Of a stretch of 48,461 bases of DNA, positions 16,538-24,462 are shown in pieces; the stretch's first letter is position 1; each line of letters opens with the position of its first letter. The DNA is taken from contig JAQBQD010000178.1 in NCBI GenBank assembly GCA_028287185.1, positions 1-48,461 of the forward strand, written 5' to 3'. Made by a program: the position numbers and the translations under genes. The notes beneath the pieces are model-generated. The model worked only from the letters and a program-made list of their open reading frames with translations, was not told the DNA's origin and did no database searches. This DNA is from Gemmatimonadota bacterium. Lineage in GTDB: Bacteria; Gemmatimonadota; Gemmatimonadetes; Longimicrobiales; Longimicrobiaceae.

Positions 16538-17140
16538 TCAGACGCCGATCCCGTGCGCCTGCGCCTCGCGGAAAACCACGCGGAACCAGAAGGTGAAGGC
16601 GTCCGGCGTCTCCTCCACCTCGCGCGCCACCTGGGCCGGGTCCGTCCAGCGCCAGGCCTCCACCTCGTCGGGGTTGGGCACGGGCTCGCCGTCGAAGCGG
16701 CCCACCAACACGTGGTCGTACTCGTGCTCCGTGAGCCCGCCGCCCACGTCGGCGCGGTAGACGAAGGTGAACGCCGGCCGCAGCGGGCACGCGAACCCCA
16801 TCTCCTCGCGCAGGCGGCGCGCGGCGGCGGCGGCCACGTCCTCGCCCGGGCGCGGGTGGCTGCAGCAGGTGTTGCTCCACAGCCCGCCGGAGTGGTACTT
16901 GGCGGCCGCCCGCCGCTGCAGCAGCATGCGGCCCGCGGCATCGAACACGAACACCGAGAACGCGCGGTGCAACGCGCCTTCCCGGTGCGCCATCATCTTC
17001 TCCAGCGTCCCCGTCTCCACGTCGTCCGGGTCCACCAGCACCACGCGCTCCTCCCCCATCGCTCCCGCTTCCGTCAATTCCGTCGCATCGTCCGCGGCGT
17101 CGCGGGCTCCGGCCGACGGCGTCCCTCGATCGCCCGTCAT
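16538..17140 (-). CDS. idi: Isopentenyl-diphosphate delta-isomerase, type 1 (Nudix)
   Basis: 200 residues. ATG 17140 was chosen because it overlaps the upstream gene's stop as ATGA; an internal Met at residue 28 (MGEERVVLVD) is the point where homology would begin. NTCCSHPRPGE at 90-100 carries the catalytic cysteine (Cys93, preceded by Cys92) and a metal-binding His. ARRLREEMG (107-115) is the Nudix-type helix, and TEHEYDHV (137-144) supplies the catalytic and metal glutamates, with W163/W165 lining the pocket. The enzyme interconverts IPP and DMAPP in the cytoplasm for isoprenoid synthesis (quinones, carotenoids, undecaprenol). No other isoprenoid gene is nearby. The partner upstream is a secreted protein of unknown role. 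Confidence 0.93.
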   Translation of the reverse strand: MTGDRGTPSAGARDAADDATELTEAGAMGEERVVLVDPDDVETGTLEKMMAHREGALHRAFSVFVFDAAGRMLLQRRAAAKYHSGGLWSNTCCSHPRPGEDVAAAAARRLREEMGFACPLRPAFTFVYRADVGGGLTEHEYDHVLVGRFDGEPVPNPDEVEAWRWTDPAQVAREVEETPDAFTFWFRVVFREAQAHGIGV

Positions 17141-18177
17141 CTCGCACCGGCCCGGATGGCGGACTCGGCGAGCCGCGTCAGGACGGCGCGGTGGTGCGCG
17201 TCGTTGCCGGGCAGCGACAGCTCCACGCCGTACGCCACGCCGTCCTTCATCCAGTCGATTCGAGGCGCCGAGCACGACGCGCCGCACCCTGTGGGCGTGA
17301 AGAAGGCCAGCGGCGACCCCGCCACCCGCACGCGCTGCCGCCCCGACACGCGCCGGCCCCGCTCGGCGTCCAGGTACCCCGCGCTGCACGCATGCGCTTC
17401 GCAGTCCGGTACGTGGGCCAGGGTGATGCGGTAGCCCCGCGCGTTGCCGTGGCCGGTGGCGTACAGCGGCCGGTCCACCTCCGCGGGAATGGCTCCCGGC
17501 AGCAGCAGGGGCACGCCGGACTCATGCCGCACCCGCGCCAGCATCGCCCGGAACGGCTGCGGCACCCGGGCCGCCGCAGCCGCCGCACCCGCCGCACCCG
17601 CCCGCTGCGCCGCCGGCGAGAGGGTCGACGGAGTCGGCGGCAGCGTGGTCGAGGCGGCCCGCGCGGGGGACGGCTTCGGGGCGGGCTGCCGCGCTGCCTG
17701 CGTGCTCGTCGCCCTTGATGCCGGGTGCGCCGCCGGAGCTGCGGCGGGGGATGCGGCCGGGCGCGCGGGGGCGATCACCACCGCCAGCGTCATCCGTTCG
17801 CCGGCCTCCGTCGCCGCCACGCGCACCACGTATCCGCCGGTGGCCGGCAGCGGCCCGCTCCACCGCCCCGCCTGCGAGAAGGCGCGGAAGGCGCCGCCGC
17901 CCCGGCAGCGGGGGCACGCGACGGAGAACGCCCCCGGCGCGCCGCGCGAGGTGAGCGCCACGCTCATCACCTGGCCGGCGTGCGCGTAGATGCCATACTC
18001 GCGCGACCGCTCGCCCGGCCGCAGCGCCACCGCCACCGACGCGGACGTGGCCCGCGCGGAGAAACGGATGGGGACGGGCGCGGGCGCCTTCTGCGCCGCC
18101 ACCGCATCGGCGCGGACGGCGGGCGGGACGGCGAGCAGCAGGGCGGCGGCGAACGGGACGGGCAGGCGCATGGGCAT
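17137..18177 (-). CDS. Secreted uncharacterised protein with pre-peptidase-like domain and Ala/Pro linker
   Basis: 346 residues from ATG 18177 (MPMRLPVPF); an ATG two codons later is equally possible. A signal peptide ends near VRADAVA. A beta-rich domain (about 28-130, IRFSARATSASVAVALRPGE...YGIYAHAGQVMSVALTSRG) resembles bacterial pre-peptidase C-terminal (PPC) or GmX-type sensory beta domains. It is followed by a 70-residue Ala/Pro/Ser-rich linker (135-205). The C-terminal domain (about 210-346) contains six cysteines, including VPDCEAHACSAGYL and PTGCGASCSAPRIDW, probably disulfide-bonded in the periplasm, and resembles no family recognised here. Its stop overlaps the idi start, so idi is translated behind it. 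Confidence 0.65.
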   Translation of the reverse strand: MPMRLPVPFAAALLLAVPPAVRADAVAAQKAPAPVPIRFSARATSASVAVALRPGERSREYGIYAHAGQVMSVALTSRGAPGAFSVACPRCRGGGAFRAFSQAGRWSGPLPATGGYVVRVAATEAGERMTLAVVIAPARPAASPAAAPAAHPASRATSTQAARQPAPKPSPARAASTTLPPTPSTLSPAAQRAGAAGAAAAAARVPQPFRAMLARVRHESGVPLLLPGAIPAEVDRPLYATGHGNARGYRITLAHVPDCEAHACSAGYLDAERGRRVSGRQRVRVAGSPLAFFTPTGCGASCSAPRIDWMKDGVAYGVELSLPGNDAHHRAVLTRLAESAIRAGAR

Positions 18178-18267
18178 CGGTGGTGAAAGTGCGCCCGGAA
18201 GATGCGCCGTTCGGCCGCCGCGCGCCACACCTGTTCCGTCGCGGGCGCGAAGTATCCCGGGAATTGC

Positions 18268-18301
18268 GAAGGAGCACCCCCGGACCGCGAGGTGCTCCTT
18301 C
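18268..18301 (-). terminator. Hairpin downstream of the PUD-SMaseD gene
   Basis: GAAGGAGCACC (18268-18278) and GGTGCTCCTTC (18291-18301) form a perfect 11-bp stem with a 12-base loop, 133 bases after the stop of the minus-strand gene. It would insulate that gene from the secreted protein / idi pair. Confidence 0.6.
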
Positions 18302-18433
18302 CCGTTCGCATCCACGGCATCCCGGCGACGCCCGGCCACGAATTGAACCTGGCCGATCCAACCCGTCGATCGATCGTGGCTCTCGCCCCGAACCGCCTCG
18401 CGGAGCCGTCCTGGAACCGCGTGCGACGGTCGC

Positions 18434-20071
18434 CTACGCCGGGGCGGCGACGTCGCCGGCGATGGGGATGTCGCCGACCTGCACCCGCGCCGCCGGTGCC
18501 TGGGCCGCGGGGATCGGCTTCGCGAACGGGTCGTCGGCGCGGGTGGCGAGCCGGATGGTGCCGCTCCCGGCGATGTAGTCCAGGAAGTTCTTCACGCCGT
18601 CGTCGCTGAAGTAGTCCGTGTCGGAAAGGATGGCGTCGATCTGCACGCCCATCAGCGTGGCGATGGAGCTGGTCTTGTTCACCGTCCACATCGCCACCTT
18701 GCTGAACCCGCCCTGCTCGCGGATGTCCACCGCCTCGCGCATCTCCGTGAGCGACAGGCTGGCCTGGATGATGTTGCTGCCGTGCGAGTACCACGAACGC
18801 GCGTCGATGCCGGCGGCCCGGAATGCGGCCAGCACCTCGCCCGGCGTGCCCTTCTGGTCCACCATCACCCCCACGTGCAGCGCCGCGTACCCGCTGCCCG
18901 CGTTCTGCGCGAAGTCCAGGAACGCCACCTTGGCCACGTCGGCGCAGTTCACCACGCAGTAGATGGGCGCCGGGTCGGTCACCGGGTAGAGCGCGTCCGT
19001 GATCCACCGGACGAGGTCCTTGCCCATGGCCGCCATCACGTCCGCCGTCAGCCCGTCGGGCACCTTGCAGTCGAAGTACTGCAGCGCGTAGCCGGGATAG
19101 TCCCGGGCGGCCTTCACCATGGCGGCCAGGTACACGAGAAGGGCTGTCTTCGCCTCCTGCTTGCCGATGGGGTACCCCGGCCCCGCGAAGCCGTGGTGCA
19201 CCACGAAGGCGAAGCCGCCGCCCGGCTCCACCGTGCACTCGATGTCGCACTCCACGCCGTTCGCCCCGACGTCCAGCGACTGCGTGAGGTACACGGGGGC
19301 GTTGCACATGTGCGAGATGGCCCACACCGGCCGCGGCTGCGAGGTGGAGACCAGGCCCATGTCGTCCGCGCACGGCGACGAGTTCATGTTCAGGCTGAGC
19401 GCCGTCACCGTGACGTCGAAGGTGAGCACCGTGTAGGCGTCCTTCTCCTCCAGATAGCAGCGCTTGTCGCGGGTGTCGTTGGTCCACACCGAGACGCCGT
19501 CCGTCACCGTCACGTTCCAGTAGTCCAGGCCCGTGCGCAGCGGCCCGGTGTTGTATCCCACCCACCACGGCGAGGTGGTCTGCCCGTCGGTGATACCCCG
19601 CCACACCTGGGTGTAGACCCTGTCGTCGCTGTACTGGTGGGTGAGGGTGATGGTCACCGGGTCCGCGAACCGGCTGAGCACGGCGATGCGCGTGCAGGTG
19701 TTGTATCCGTTCAGCGTCATTCCGTCGCTGCACGAGCCGGACTTCATGTTCATCTCCAGCGTCCTGGGCGAGGCCGAGAACACCAGCAGGCTGTTCGCGT
19801 CGTCGTCGCGCAGGATGCACTGCTTGTTGTGGGTGCCGTTCTTCCACTCGTCGCCGCCCGAGGTGACCTTCACGTTCCAGTAGTCCTTGCCCGTGCGCCC
19901 GAAGCCCGTGTTGTAGCCCACCGTCCAGGGCGAGGTCACGGCCCCGGGCTGTACGTTGCTCCAGGTCTTCGAGTCCGCCGGGTCGTCGCTGTACTGGTGC
20001 GTCAGGGTGATGTCCACGGCTTGTGGAAAGTCGTTGCGGACGGCGATCTGCGTGTGGGTGTTGTAGCTCAT
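18434..20071 (-). CDS. Two-PUD-domain protein fused to a sphingomyelinase D / phospholipase D toxin-like domain
   Basis: 545 residues. ATG 20071 has AGGAG nine bases upstream. Residues 1-112 and 121-235 are two copies of one module; both contain ITLTHQYSDD, a conserved Trp, TSPW.VGYNTG and DYWNV, which is the pattern of 'up-regulated in Daf-2' (PUD1/2) domains. Residues 246-505 match the TIM-barrel SMase D / SicTox fold: RPVWAISHM with His254, GANGVECDIE with Glu274 and Asp276, HHG with His292/293, FDCK with Asp334 and Lys336, and VAMWTVNKTSS near the end. The 20-residue His-Glu spacing and the E-x-D pair equal those of Loxosceles enzymes (His12, Glu32, Asp34, His47, Asp91, Lys93). That family cleaves choline or ethanolamine from sphingo- and lysophospholipids by transphosphatidylation. 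No signal peptide is visible. It is monocistronic. Confidence 0.8.
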   Translation of the reverse strand: MSYNTHTQIAVRNDFPQAVDITLTHQYSDDPADSKTWSNVQPGAVTSPWTVGYNTGFGRTGKDYWNVKVTSGGDEWKNGTHNKQCILRDDDANSLLVFSASPRTLEMNMKSGSCSDGMTLNGYNTCTRIAVLSRFADPVTITLTHQYSDDRVYTQVWRGITDGQTTSPWWVGYNTGPLRTGLDYWNVTVTDGVSVWTNDTRDKRCYLEEKDAYTVLTFDVTVTALSLNMNSSPCADDMGLVSTSQPRPVWAISHMCNAPVYLTQSLDVGANGVECDIECTVEPGGGFAFVVHHGFAGPGYPIGKQEAKTALLVYLAAMVKAARDYPGYALQYFDCKVPDGLTADVMAAMGKDLVRWITDALYPVTDPAPIYCVVNCADVAKVAFLDFAQNAGSGYAALHVGVMVDQKGTPGEVLAAFRAAGIDARSWYSHGSNIIQASLSLTEMREAVDIREQGGFSKVAMWTVNKTSSIATLMGVQIDAILSDTDYFSDDGVKNFLDYIAGSGTIRLATRADDPFAKPIPAAQAPAARVQVGDIPIAGDVAAPA

Positions 20072-20355
20072 GCTGCACGCTCCTGCGGGTGGGCAAGCGG
20101 GGAGGGCGGCGGGCGCCGTCCTTTGCGGCGGGAAAGAACAGGGTATCCCCGCGCCAGCTGTTCCACAATCGACTTGATGCCGGAGGATCCTTCATGCCGC
20201 CGCGGCCGCTCCGACCGGCCGATCCCCTGCGCGCGAATCGCCATGCGACGCGGATGCGCGGCCTCGAGTTCCCAGGCGCGCGAACGGGGGTGGACCGCAT
20301 CTTGACTGCGCGTGGCGGCGCGGTGGCGCGTGGGAACCGGACCGGGGAGAGGCGG

Positions 20356-21537
20356 ATGCTGCTGAGGGTTACGGAGCGCGGGGTGTACTGCGAGGCGGGC
20401 GGCTTCTACGTGGACCCGTGGATGCCCGTGGACCGCGCCGTCATCACGCACGCGCACGGCGACCACGCGCGCTGGGGATCGCGCCGCTACCTCTGCTCGC
20501 GCGAGGGCGAGCGGGTGCTGCGCACGCGCATGGGTCCGGAAGCCAACATCCGCGGCGTGCCGTACGGCGAGCCCGTGACGGTGAACGGGGTCCGCATCTC
20601 GCTCCATCCCGCGGGCCACATCCTGGGCTCGGCGCAGGCCCGCATCGAGCACCGCGGCGAGGTGTGGGTGGTCTCGGGCGACTACAAGACCGAGCCCGAT
20701 CCCACGTGCACGCCCTTCGAGCCCGTGCGCTGCCACACCTTCGTCACCGAGAGCACCTTCGGGCTGCCCATCTACCGCTGGGCGCCGCAGGCCGAGACGT
20801 GGGCCGAGATCCGCGCCTGGTGGCGCGCCAACCGCGAGGCGGGCCGCGTATCCATCCTCTTCGGCTATTCGCTCGGGAAAGCTCAGCGGCTGCTGGCGGG
20901 GGTGATGGACGGGCTGGAGGGCCCCATCTACACCCACGGCGCGGTGGAGACGCTGAACCGCGAGTACCGCGAGTCAGGCATCGCCCTGCCGCCCACCACC
21001 CACGTGGGCGCCGCGCCCAGGGGCACCGACTGGGCCGGCGCGCTGGTCGTGGCGCCGCCCTCCGCCGCCGGCTCGCCCTGGCTGCGCCGCTTCGGGCCCG
21101 CCTCCACCGCGTTCGCGTCGGGGTGGATGCGCATCCGCGGCGCGCGCCGGCGCCGCTCGCTGGACCGCGGCTTCGTCGTCTCGGACCACGTGGACTGGCC
21201 CTCGCTGCTGGCCGCCGTGGACGCCACCGGCGCGTCGCGGGTGTGGGTCACGCACGGCTACCGCGAGCCCGTGGTGCGCTGGCTGCGCGAGCACGGCCTG
21301 GAGGCGCACGCCATCGCCAGCCGCTGGGAGGGCGAGGCCGAGGCGGAGGAAGCCCCGCCGCCGGACGTGGTCGACGGCTCCGCGAACGGCTCGGCGGACG
21401 AGGCTGCATCGGCCGAATCGGTCGATGACGCGCTCGATGGAGGGACGGTCGCCGATTCGGCTCCGGTCGAAGGCAGCTTCTCCGCCGATGACGGCGCGGC
21501 GCTGGACTTCGGCGCGCCGGGGGAGGGGGAGCCGTGA
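20356..21537 (+). CDS. Ligase-associated DNA exonuclease (MBL fold, beta-CASP)
   Basis: 393 residues. ATG 20356 follows GGGGAGAGG. The metallo-beta-lactamase signature is THAHGDH (His32, His34, Asp36, His37). HPAGHILGSAQ supplies another metal His, VVSGDYK the bridging Asp, and SDHVDW the C-terminal His of the beta-CASP part. This is the SNM1/CPSF-like exonuclease found beside ATP-dependent ligases in bacterial repair clusters. After about residue 330 comes a 60-residue acidic, Ala/Ser-rich tail (EAEAEEAPPP..., SADEAASAESVDDA) that is not part of the core and has looser codon choice. The stop overlaps the ligase start as GTGA, so exonuclease and ligase are translationally coupled. Confidence 0.92.
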   Translation: MLLRVTERGVYCEAGGFYVDPWMPVDRAVITHAHGDHARWGSRRYLCSREGERVLRTRMGPEANIRGVPYGEPVTVNGVRISLHPAGHILGSAQARIEHRGEVWVVSGDYKTEPDPTCTPFEPVRCHTFVTESTFGLPIYRWAPQAETWAEIRAWWRANREAGRVSILFGYSLGKAQRLLAGVMDGLEGPIYTHGAVETLNREYRESGIALPPTTHVGAAPRGTDWAGALVVAPPSAAGSPWLRRFGPASTAFASGWMRIRGARRRRSLDRGFVVSDHVDWPSLLAAVDATGASRVWVTHGYREPVVRWLREHGLEAHAIASRWEGEAEAEEAPPPDVVDGSANGSADEAASAESVDDALDGGTVADSAPVEGSFSADDGAALDFGAPGEGEP

Positions 21538-23123
21538 GGGAGTTCGCGCGGCTGTTCACGGAGCTGGACGAGACGACGAAGACGGGCGAGAAGGTGGAGG
21601 CGATGGCCCGCTACTTCGCCGCCGCCGACCCGGCCGACGCGGCGTGGGCCGTGCACTTTCTGAGCGGCAACCGCCCCAAGCGGCTGATCGCCGTACGGCG
21701 GCTGGCGGCGTGGGCCATGGAGGCGTCGGGCGTGCCGCCCTGGCTGTTCGAGGAAAGCTACCACGCCGTGGGCGACCTGGCCGAAGCCATCTCGCTGCTG
21801 CTGCCCCCCAGCGAGCCCGCGCCGAGCCTGCCGCTGCACCGGTGGGTGCAGGAGCGCCTGCTTGCGCTGGCCGGCGAGGACGAAGAGACGCAGCGCCGCG
21901 AGATCCTGCGCTCGTGGCGCGAGCTGGACGGCAACGAGCGCTTCGTGTGGAACAAGCTCATCACCGGCGGCTTTCGCGTGGGCGTGTCGCAGAGCCTGGT
22001 GGTGCGCGCCCTGTCGCGCGCCAGCGGCGTGGACGAGGCCACCGTGGCGCACCGGCTGATGGGCGCCTGGGAACCGCGGCCGGAGGTGTTCCAGCGCCTG
22101 GTCTCGCCCGACTCGCGCGACGCGGACGTGTCGCGCCCCTACCCGTTCTTCCTCGCCTACGCCCTGGACGAGGGGCCGGAGACGCTGGGCGAGCCGGCGG
22201 AGTGGCAGGCCGAGTGGAAGTGGGACGGCATCCGCGCGCAGCTCATCCGCCGCGCCGGCCAGACGTTCCTGTGGTCGCGCGGCGAGGAGCTGGTGACGGA
22301 GCGCTTCCCGGAGCTGGCGCAGGCCGCCGCCCTGCTGCCCGACGGCACCGTGATCGACGGCGAGGTGATGCCGTGGATGGACGGCCGTCCGCTTCCCTTC
22401 GCCCAACTGCAGCGCCGCATCGGCCGCAAGAAGCTGGGCCCAAAGATCCTCGCGGAAGTCCCCGTCGTCCTGGTCGCCTACGACCTGTTGGAGATGGGCG
22501 GCGAGGACGTGCGCCCGCTCCCCCTGGCGGAGCGCCGCGCCCGGCTGGAGGCGCTGCTGGCCGCCACGCCCGCCCCCGGCCGCTTCATCGCGTCCCCCAT
22601 CGCGCAGGCGCAGGAGTGGGAGCACGTCCGCCAGGCGCACGGCCGCGCGCGGGAGATGGGCGCCGAGGGGCTGATGCTGAAGCGGCTGGACGCACCCTAC
22701 GGCGTGGGCCGCCGCCGCGGCGCGTGGTGGAAGTGGAAGGTGGCGCCGTACACGGCGGACGCTGTGCTCGTCTACGCGCAGGCCGGCCACGGGCGTCGGG
22801 CGTCGCTCTACACCGACTACACCTTCGCCGTATGGGCCGGCGGCGAGCTGGTGCCCTTTGCCAAAGCCTACTCCGGCCTCACCGACGCCGAGATCCGCAA
22901 GGTGGATGCGTGGATCCGCCGCAACACGCTCGAGAAGTTCGGCCCCGTGCGCTCCGTGAAGCCCGAGCTTGTGTTCGAGCTGGCCTTCGAGGGCATCCAG
23001 CCCTCGCCGCGCCACCGCTCCGGCATCGCCGTCCGCTTCCCGCGCATCCTGCGCTGGCGCACCGACAAGCCCGCCGCCGAGGCGGATTCCATCGACACGC
23101 TCCGTGCGTTGCTCGGCGGATAG
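21534..23123 (+). CDS. ATP-dependent DNA ligase (LigB-type, ligase of the exonuclease-helicase cluster)
   Basis: 529 residues from the overlapping GTG. The N-terminal helical DNA-binding domain is about 1-185 (LFTELDETTKTGEKVEAMARYF). The nucleotidyltransferase domain has motif I EWKWDGIR with adenylated Lys229, DGEV as motif III/IIIa region, EGLMLKRL as motif IV, and WWKWKVAPYTADAV as motif V. The OB-fold covers about 415-529 (HGRRASLYTDYTFAVW to RFPRILRWRTDKP). It seals nicks using ATP. Homologues are typically encoded with the exonuclease upstream and helicase plus PdeM downstream; here the helicase is displaced 1.3 kb by a Fic gene. No terminator is visible before that insertion. Confidence 0.93.
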   Translation: MREFARLFTELDETTKTGEKVEAMARYFAAADPADAAWAVHFLSGNRPKRLIAVRRLAAWAMEASGVPPWLFEESYHAVGDLAEAISLLLPPSEPAPSLPLHRWVQERLLALAGEDEETQRREILRSWRELDGNERFVWNKLITGGFRVGVSQSLVVRALSRASGVDEATVAHRLMGAWEPRPEVFQRLVSPDSRDADVSRPYPFFLAYALDEGPETLGEPAEWQAEWKWDGIRAQLIRRAGQTFLWSRGEELVTERFPELAQAAALLPDGTVIDGEVMPWMDGRPLPFAQLQRRIGRKKLGPKILAEVPVVLVAYDLLEMGGEDVRPLPLAERRARLEALLAATPAPGRFIASPIAQAQEWEHVRQAHGRAREMGAEGLMLKRLDAPYGVGRRRGAWWKWKVAPYTADAVLVYAQAGHGRRASLYTDYTFAVWAGGELVPFAKAYSGLTDAEIRKVDAWIRRNTLEKFGPVRSVKPELVFELAFEGIQPSPRHRSGIAVRFPRILRWRTDKPAAEADSIDTLRALLGG

Positions 23124-23189
23124 CAGATAGCATCCACCGCGACGGACGTTCGTCGGATGGGCGACGAGAGAGATGGCGGAGAGAAGAAC

Positions 23190-23263
23190 ATGATCATCAA
23201 CCCGCCTTGTGATCATGATCATGATAGATTAACATGATCATGAACACGATTGATGATAACGTT
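23190..23263. promoter_or_regulatory. TGATCA palindrome array upstream of fic
   Basis: An AT-rich block between the ligase stop and fic holds four TGATCA hexamers (23191, 23210, 23216, 23235), including the tandem palindrome TGATCATGATCA and the 10-bp palindrome CATGATCATG (23233-23242). It ends with TTAACATGATCATGAACAC (23229-23247), four bases, then GATGATAACGTT (23252-23263). The same composite recurs after fic. The density is far above chance in a genome of this GC content, so it looks like an operator array or promoter. Every site also contains GATC. Confidence 0.75.
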
Positions 23264-23280
23264 CTCTCCCGCGGACCGGC

Positions 23281-24345
23281 ATGCGATCCTTCGATCCCGA
23301 CTTCCTGCGCAGGCAGCAGATCCCCCTGTCGCTGCTCACCACCATCCGCGAGCTGGGGGAGTACAAGGGCAAGCAGGAGCTGTACAAGGAGCAGGCGCCG
23401 CAGGTGCTGCGCACGCTCCGCGAGGCGGCGGTGATTCACAGCACCGAGTCGTCCAACCGCATCGAGGGCGTCATCGCCTCGCGCGAGCGCATCCGGGAGC
23501 TGGTGGAGCACCGCACCGAGCCGCGCAACCGCTCCGAGCAGGAGATCGCCGGCTACCGCGACGTGCTGCAGACCATCCACGCCAGCCACCCGCACGTCGC
23601 GCTGGGCACGGGCGTGGTGCTGCAGTTCCACCGCGACCTGTACCAGTTCCTGCCCGGCTACGGCGGCCGCTGGAAGATGGCGCCCAACGAGATCACCGAG
23701 ACGCGCGCGGACGGCACCCACGCGGTGCGCTTCCGCACGGTGCCGCCGTTCCAGACCGCGGACGCCATGAAGCGCCTGCACGAGCGGTTCGCGCTGGAGT
23801 GGGAGCGCGGCGAGGTCGATCCGCTGCTTCTGATTCCCGCGTACGTGCTGGACTTTCTCTGCATCCACCCGTTCCTGGACGGCAACGGGCGGATGGCACG
23901 GCTCCTGACGCTGCTGCTGCTCTACAAGGCCGGCTACGAGGTGGGGCGCTACGTGAGCCTGGAGACGGCCGTGGAAGGGACGAAGGACGGCTACTACGAC
24001 ACCCTGCACAAGTCGTCGCAGGGGTGGCACGAGGGCGAGCACTCGCTGCTGCCGTGGTGGGAGTACTTTTGCGGGGTGATGCTGCGCACCGCCTACCGCG
24101 AGTTCGAGGGGCGCGTGGGCGCGGTCACGGGGGCGCGTGGCGCGAAGCGTGAGATGCTGCTGGACGCCGTGGAGCGCCTGCCCGCGCAGTTCCGGTTTGC
24201 GGACCTGGAGCGCGCCTGCCTGGGCATCAGCCGGCCCACCATCAACCGTGTGCTGGCCGAGCTGCGGAAGGGCGGCCGCATCGCGCTGGTGAAGGAGGGC
24301 CGAGATGCGACGTGGCAGAAGGTGGAGACGATCCCCGGAACCTGA
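23281..24345 (+). CDS. Fic-domain protein (AMPylase-type) with C-terminal winged helix
   Basis: 354 residues from ATG 23281; no SD is seen. An N-terminal helical domain (1-90) carries the class II inhibitory motif SNRIEG (Ser58...Glu62-Gly63), which blocks ATP in the resting enzyme. The Fic core has HPFLDGNGRMAR (196-207) with catalytic His196, Asp200 and Arg204/Arg207, plus the flap around EITETRADGTHAVRF (137-151). All catalytic residues are intact. Residues 285-350 (LERACLGISRPTINRVLAELRKGGRIALV) form a winged helix-turn-helix, suggesting DNA binding. Fic enzymes transfer AMP from ATP to Ser/Thr/Tyr of target proteins. It interrupts the ligase-helicase repair cluster and is bracketed by matching palindrome arrays, so autoregulation is plausible. 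Confidence 0.9.
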   Translation: MRSFDPDFLRRQQIPLSLLTTIRELGEYKGKQELYKEQAPQVLRTLREAAVIHSTESSNRIEGVIASRERIRELVEHRTEPRNRSEQEIAGYRDVLQTIHASHPHVALGTGVVLQFHRDLYQFLPGYGGRWKMAPNEITETRADGTHAVRFRTVPPFQTADAMKRLHERFALEWERGEVDPLLLIPAYVLDFLCIHPFLDGNGRMARLLTLLLLYKAGYEVGRYVSLETAVEGTKDGYYDTLHKSSQGWHEGEHSLLPWWEYFCGVMLRTAYREFEGRVGAVTGARGAKREMLLDAVERLPAQFRFADLERACLGISRPTINRVLAELRKGGRIALVKEGRDATWQKVETIPGT

Positions 24346-24413
24346 TCATGATCAAGTTAACATGATCATGAACACCTGAGATGATAACGTTAACGTGATC
24401 ATGATGATGATCA
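24343..24413. promoter_or_regulatory. Second TGATCA array, between fic and the helicase gene
   Basis: Five TGATCA hexamers (24343, 24349, 24363, 24396, 24408). The first pair forms the perfect 12-bp palindrome TGATCATGATCA and includes the fic stop codon itself. The composite TTAACATGATCATGAACAC (24357-24375), four bases, GATGATAACGTT (24380-24391) matches the upstream block at 31 of 35 positions, differing only in the four-base spacer. It sits 50 bases before the helicase start, where it could control helicase-pdeM. Confidence 0.75.
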
Positions 24414-24462
24414 ACAGCCTCGCGGACGATCGCCTTCCCTTCATCCGGCGAGGTGCCCGCGC

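Noticed and set aside
14442..17147. A 901-codon minus-strand open frame
   Set aside because: Antisense to the M15 peptidase and out of frame with idi; only low-complexity residues.
23190..24413. The fic-flanking repeats as a CRISPR or an insertion sequence
   Set aside because: There are no regularly spaced spacers, no cas or transposase gene, and the repeats are direct composites made of short palindromes, which fits operators better.
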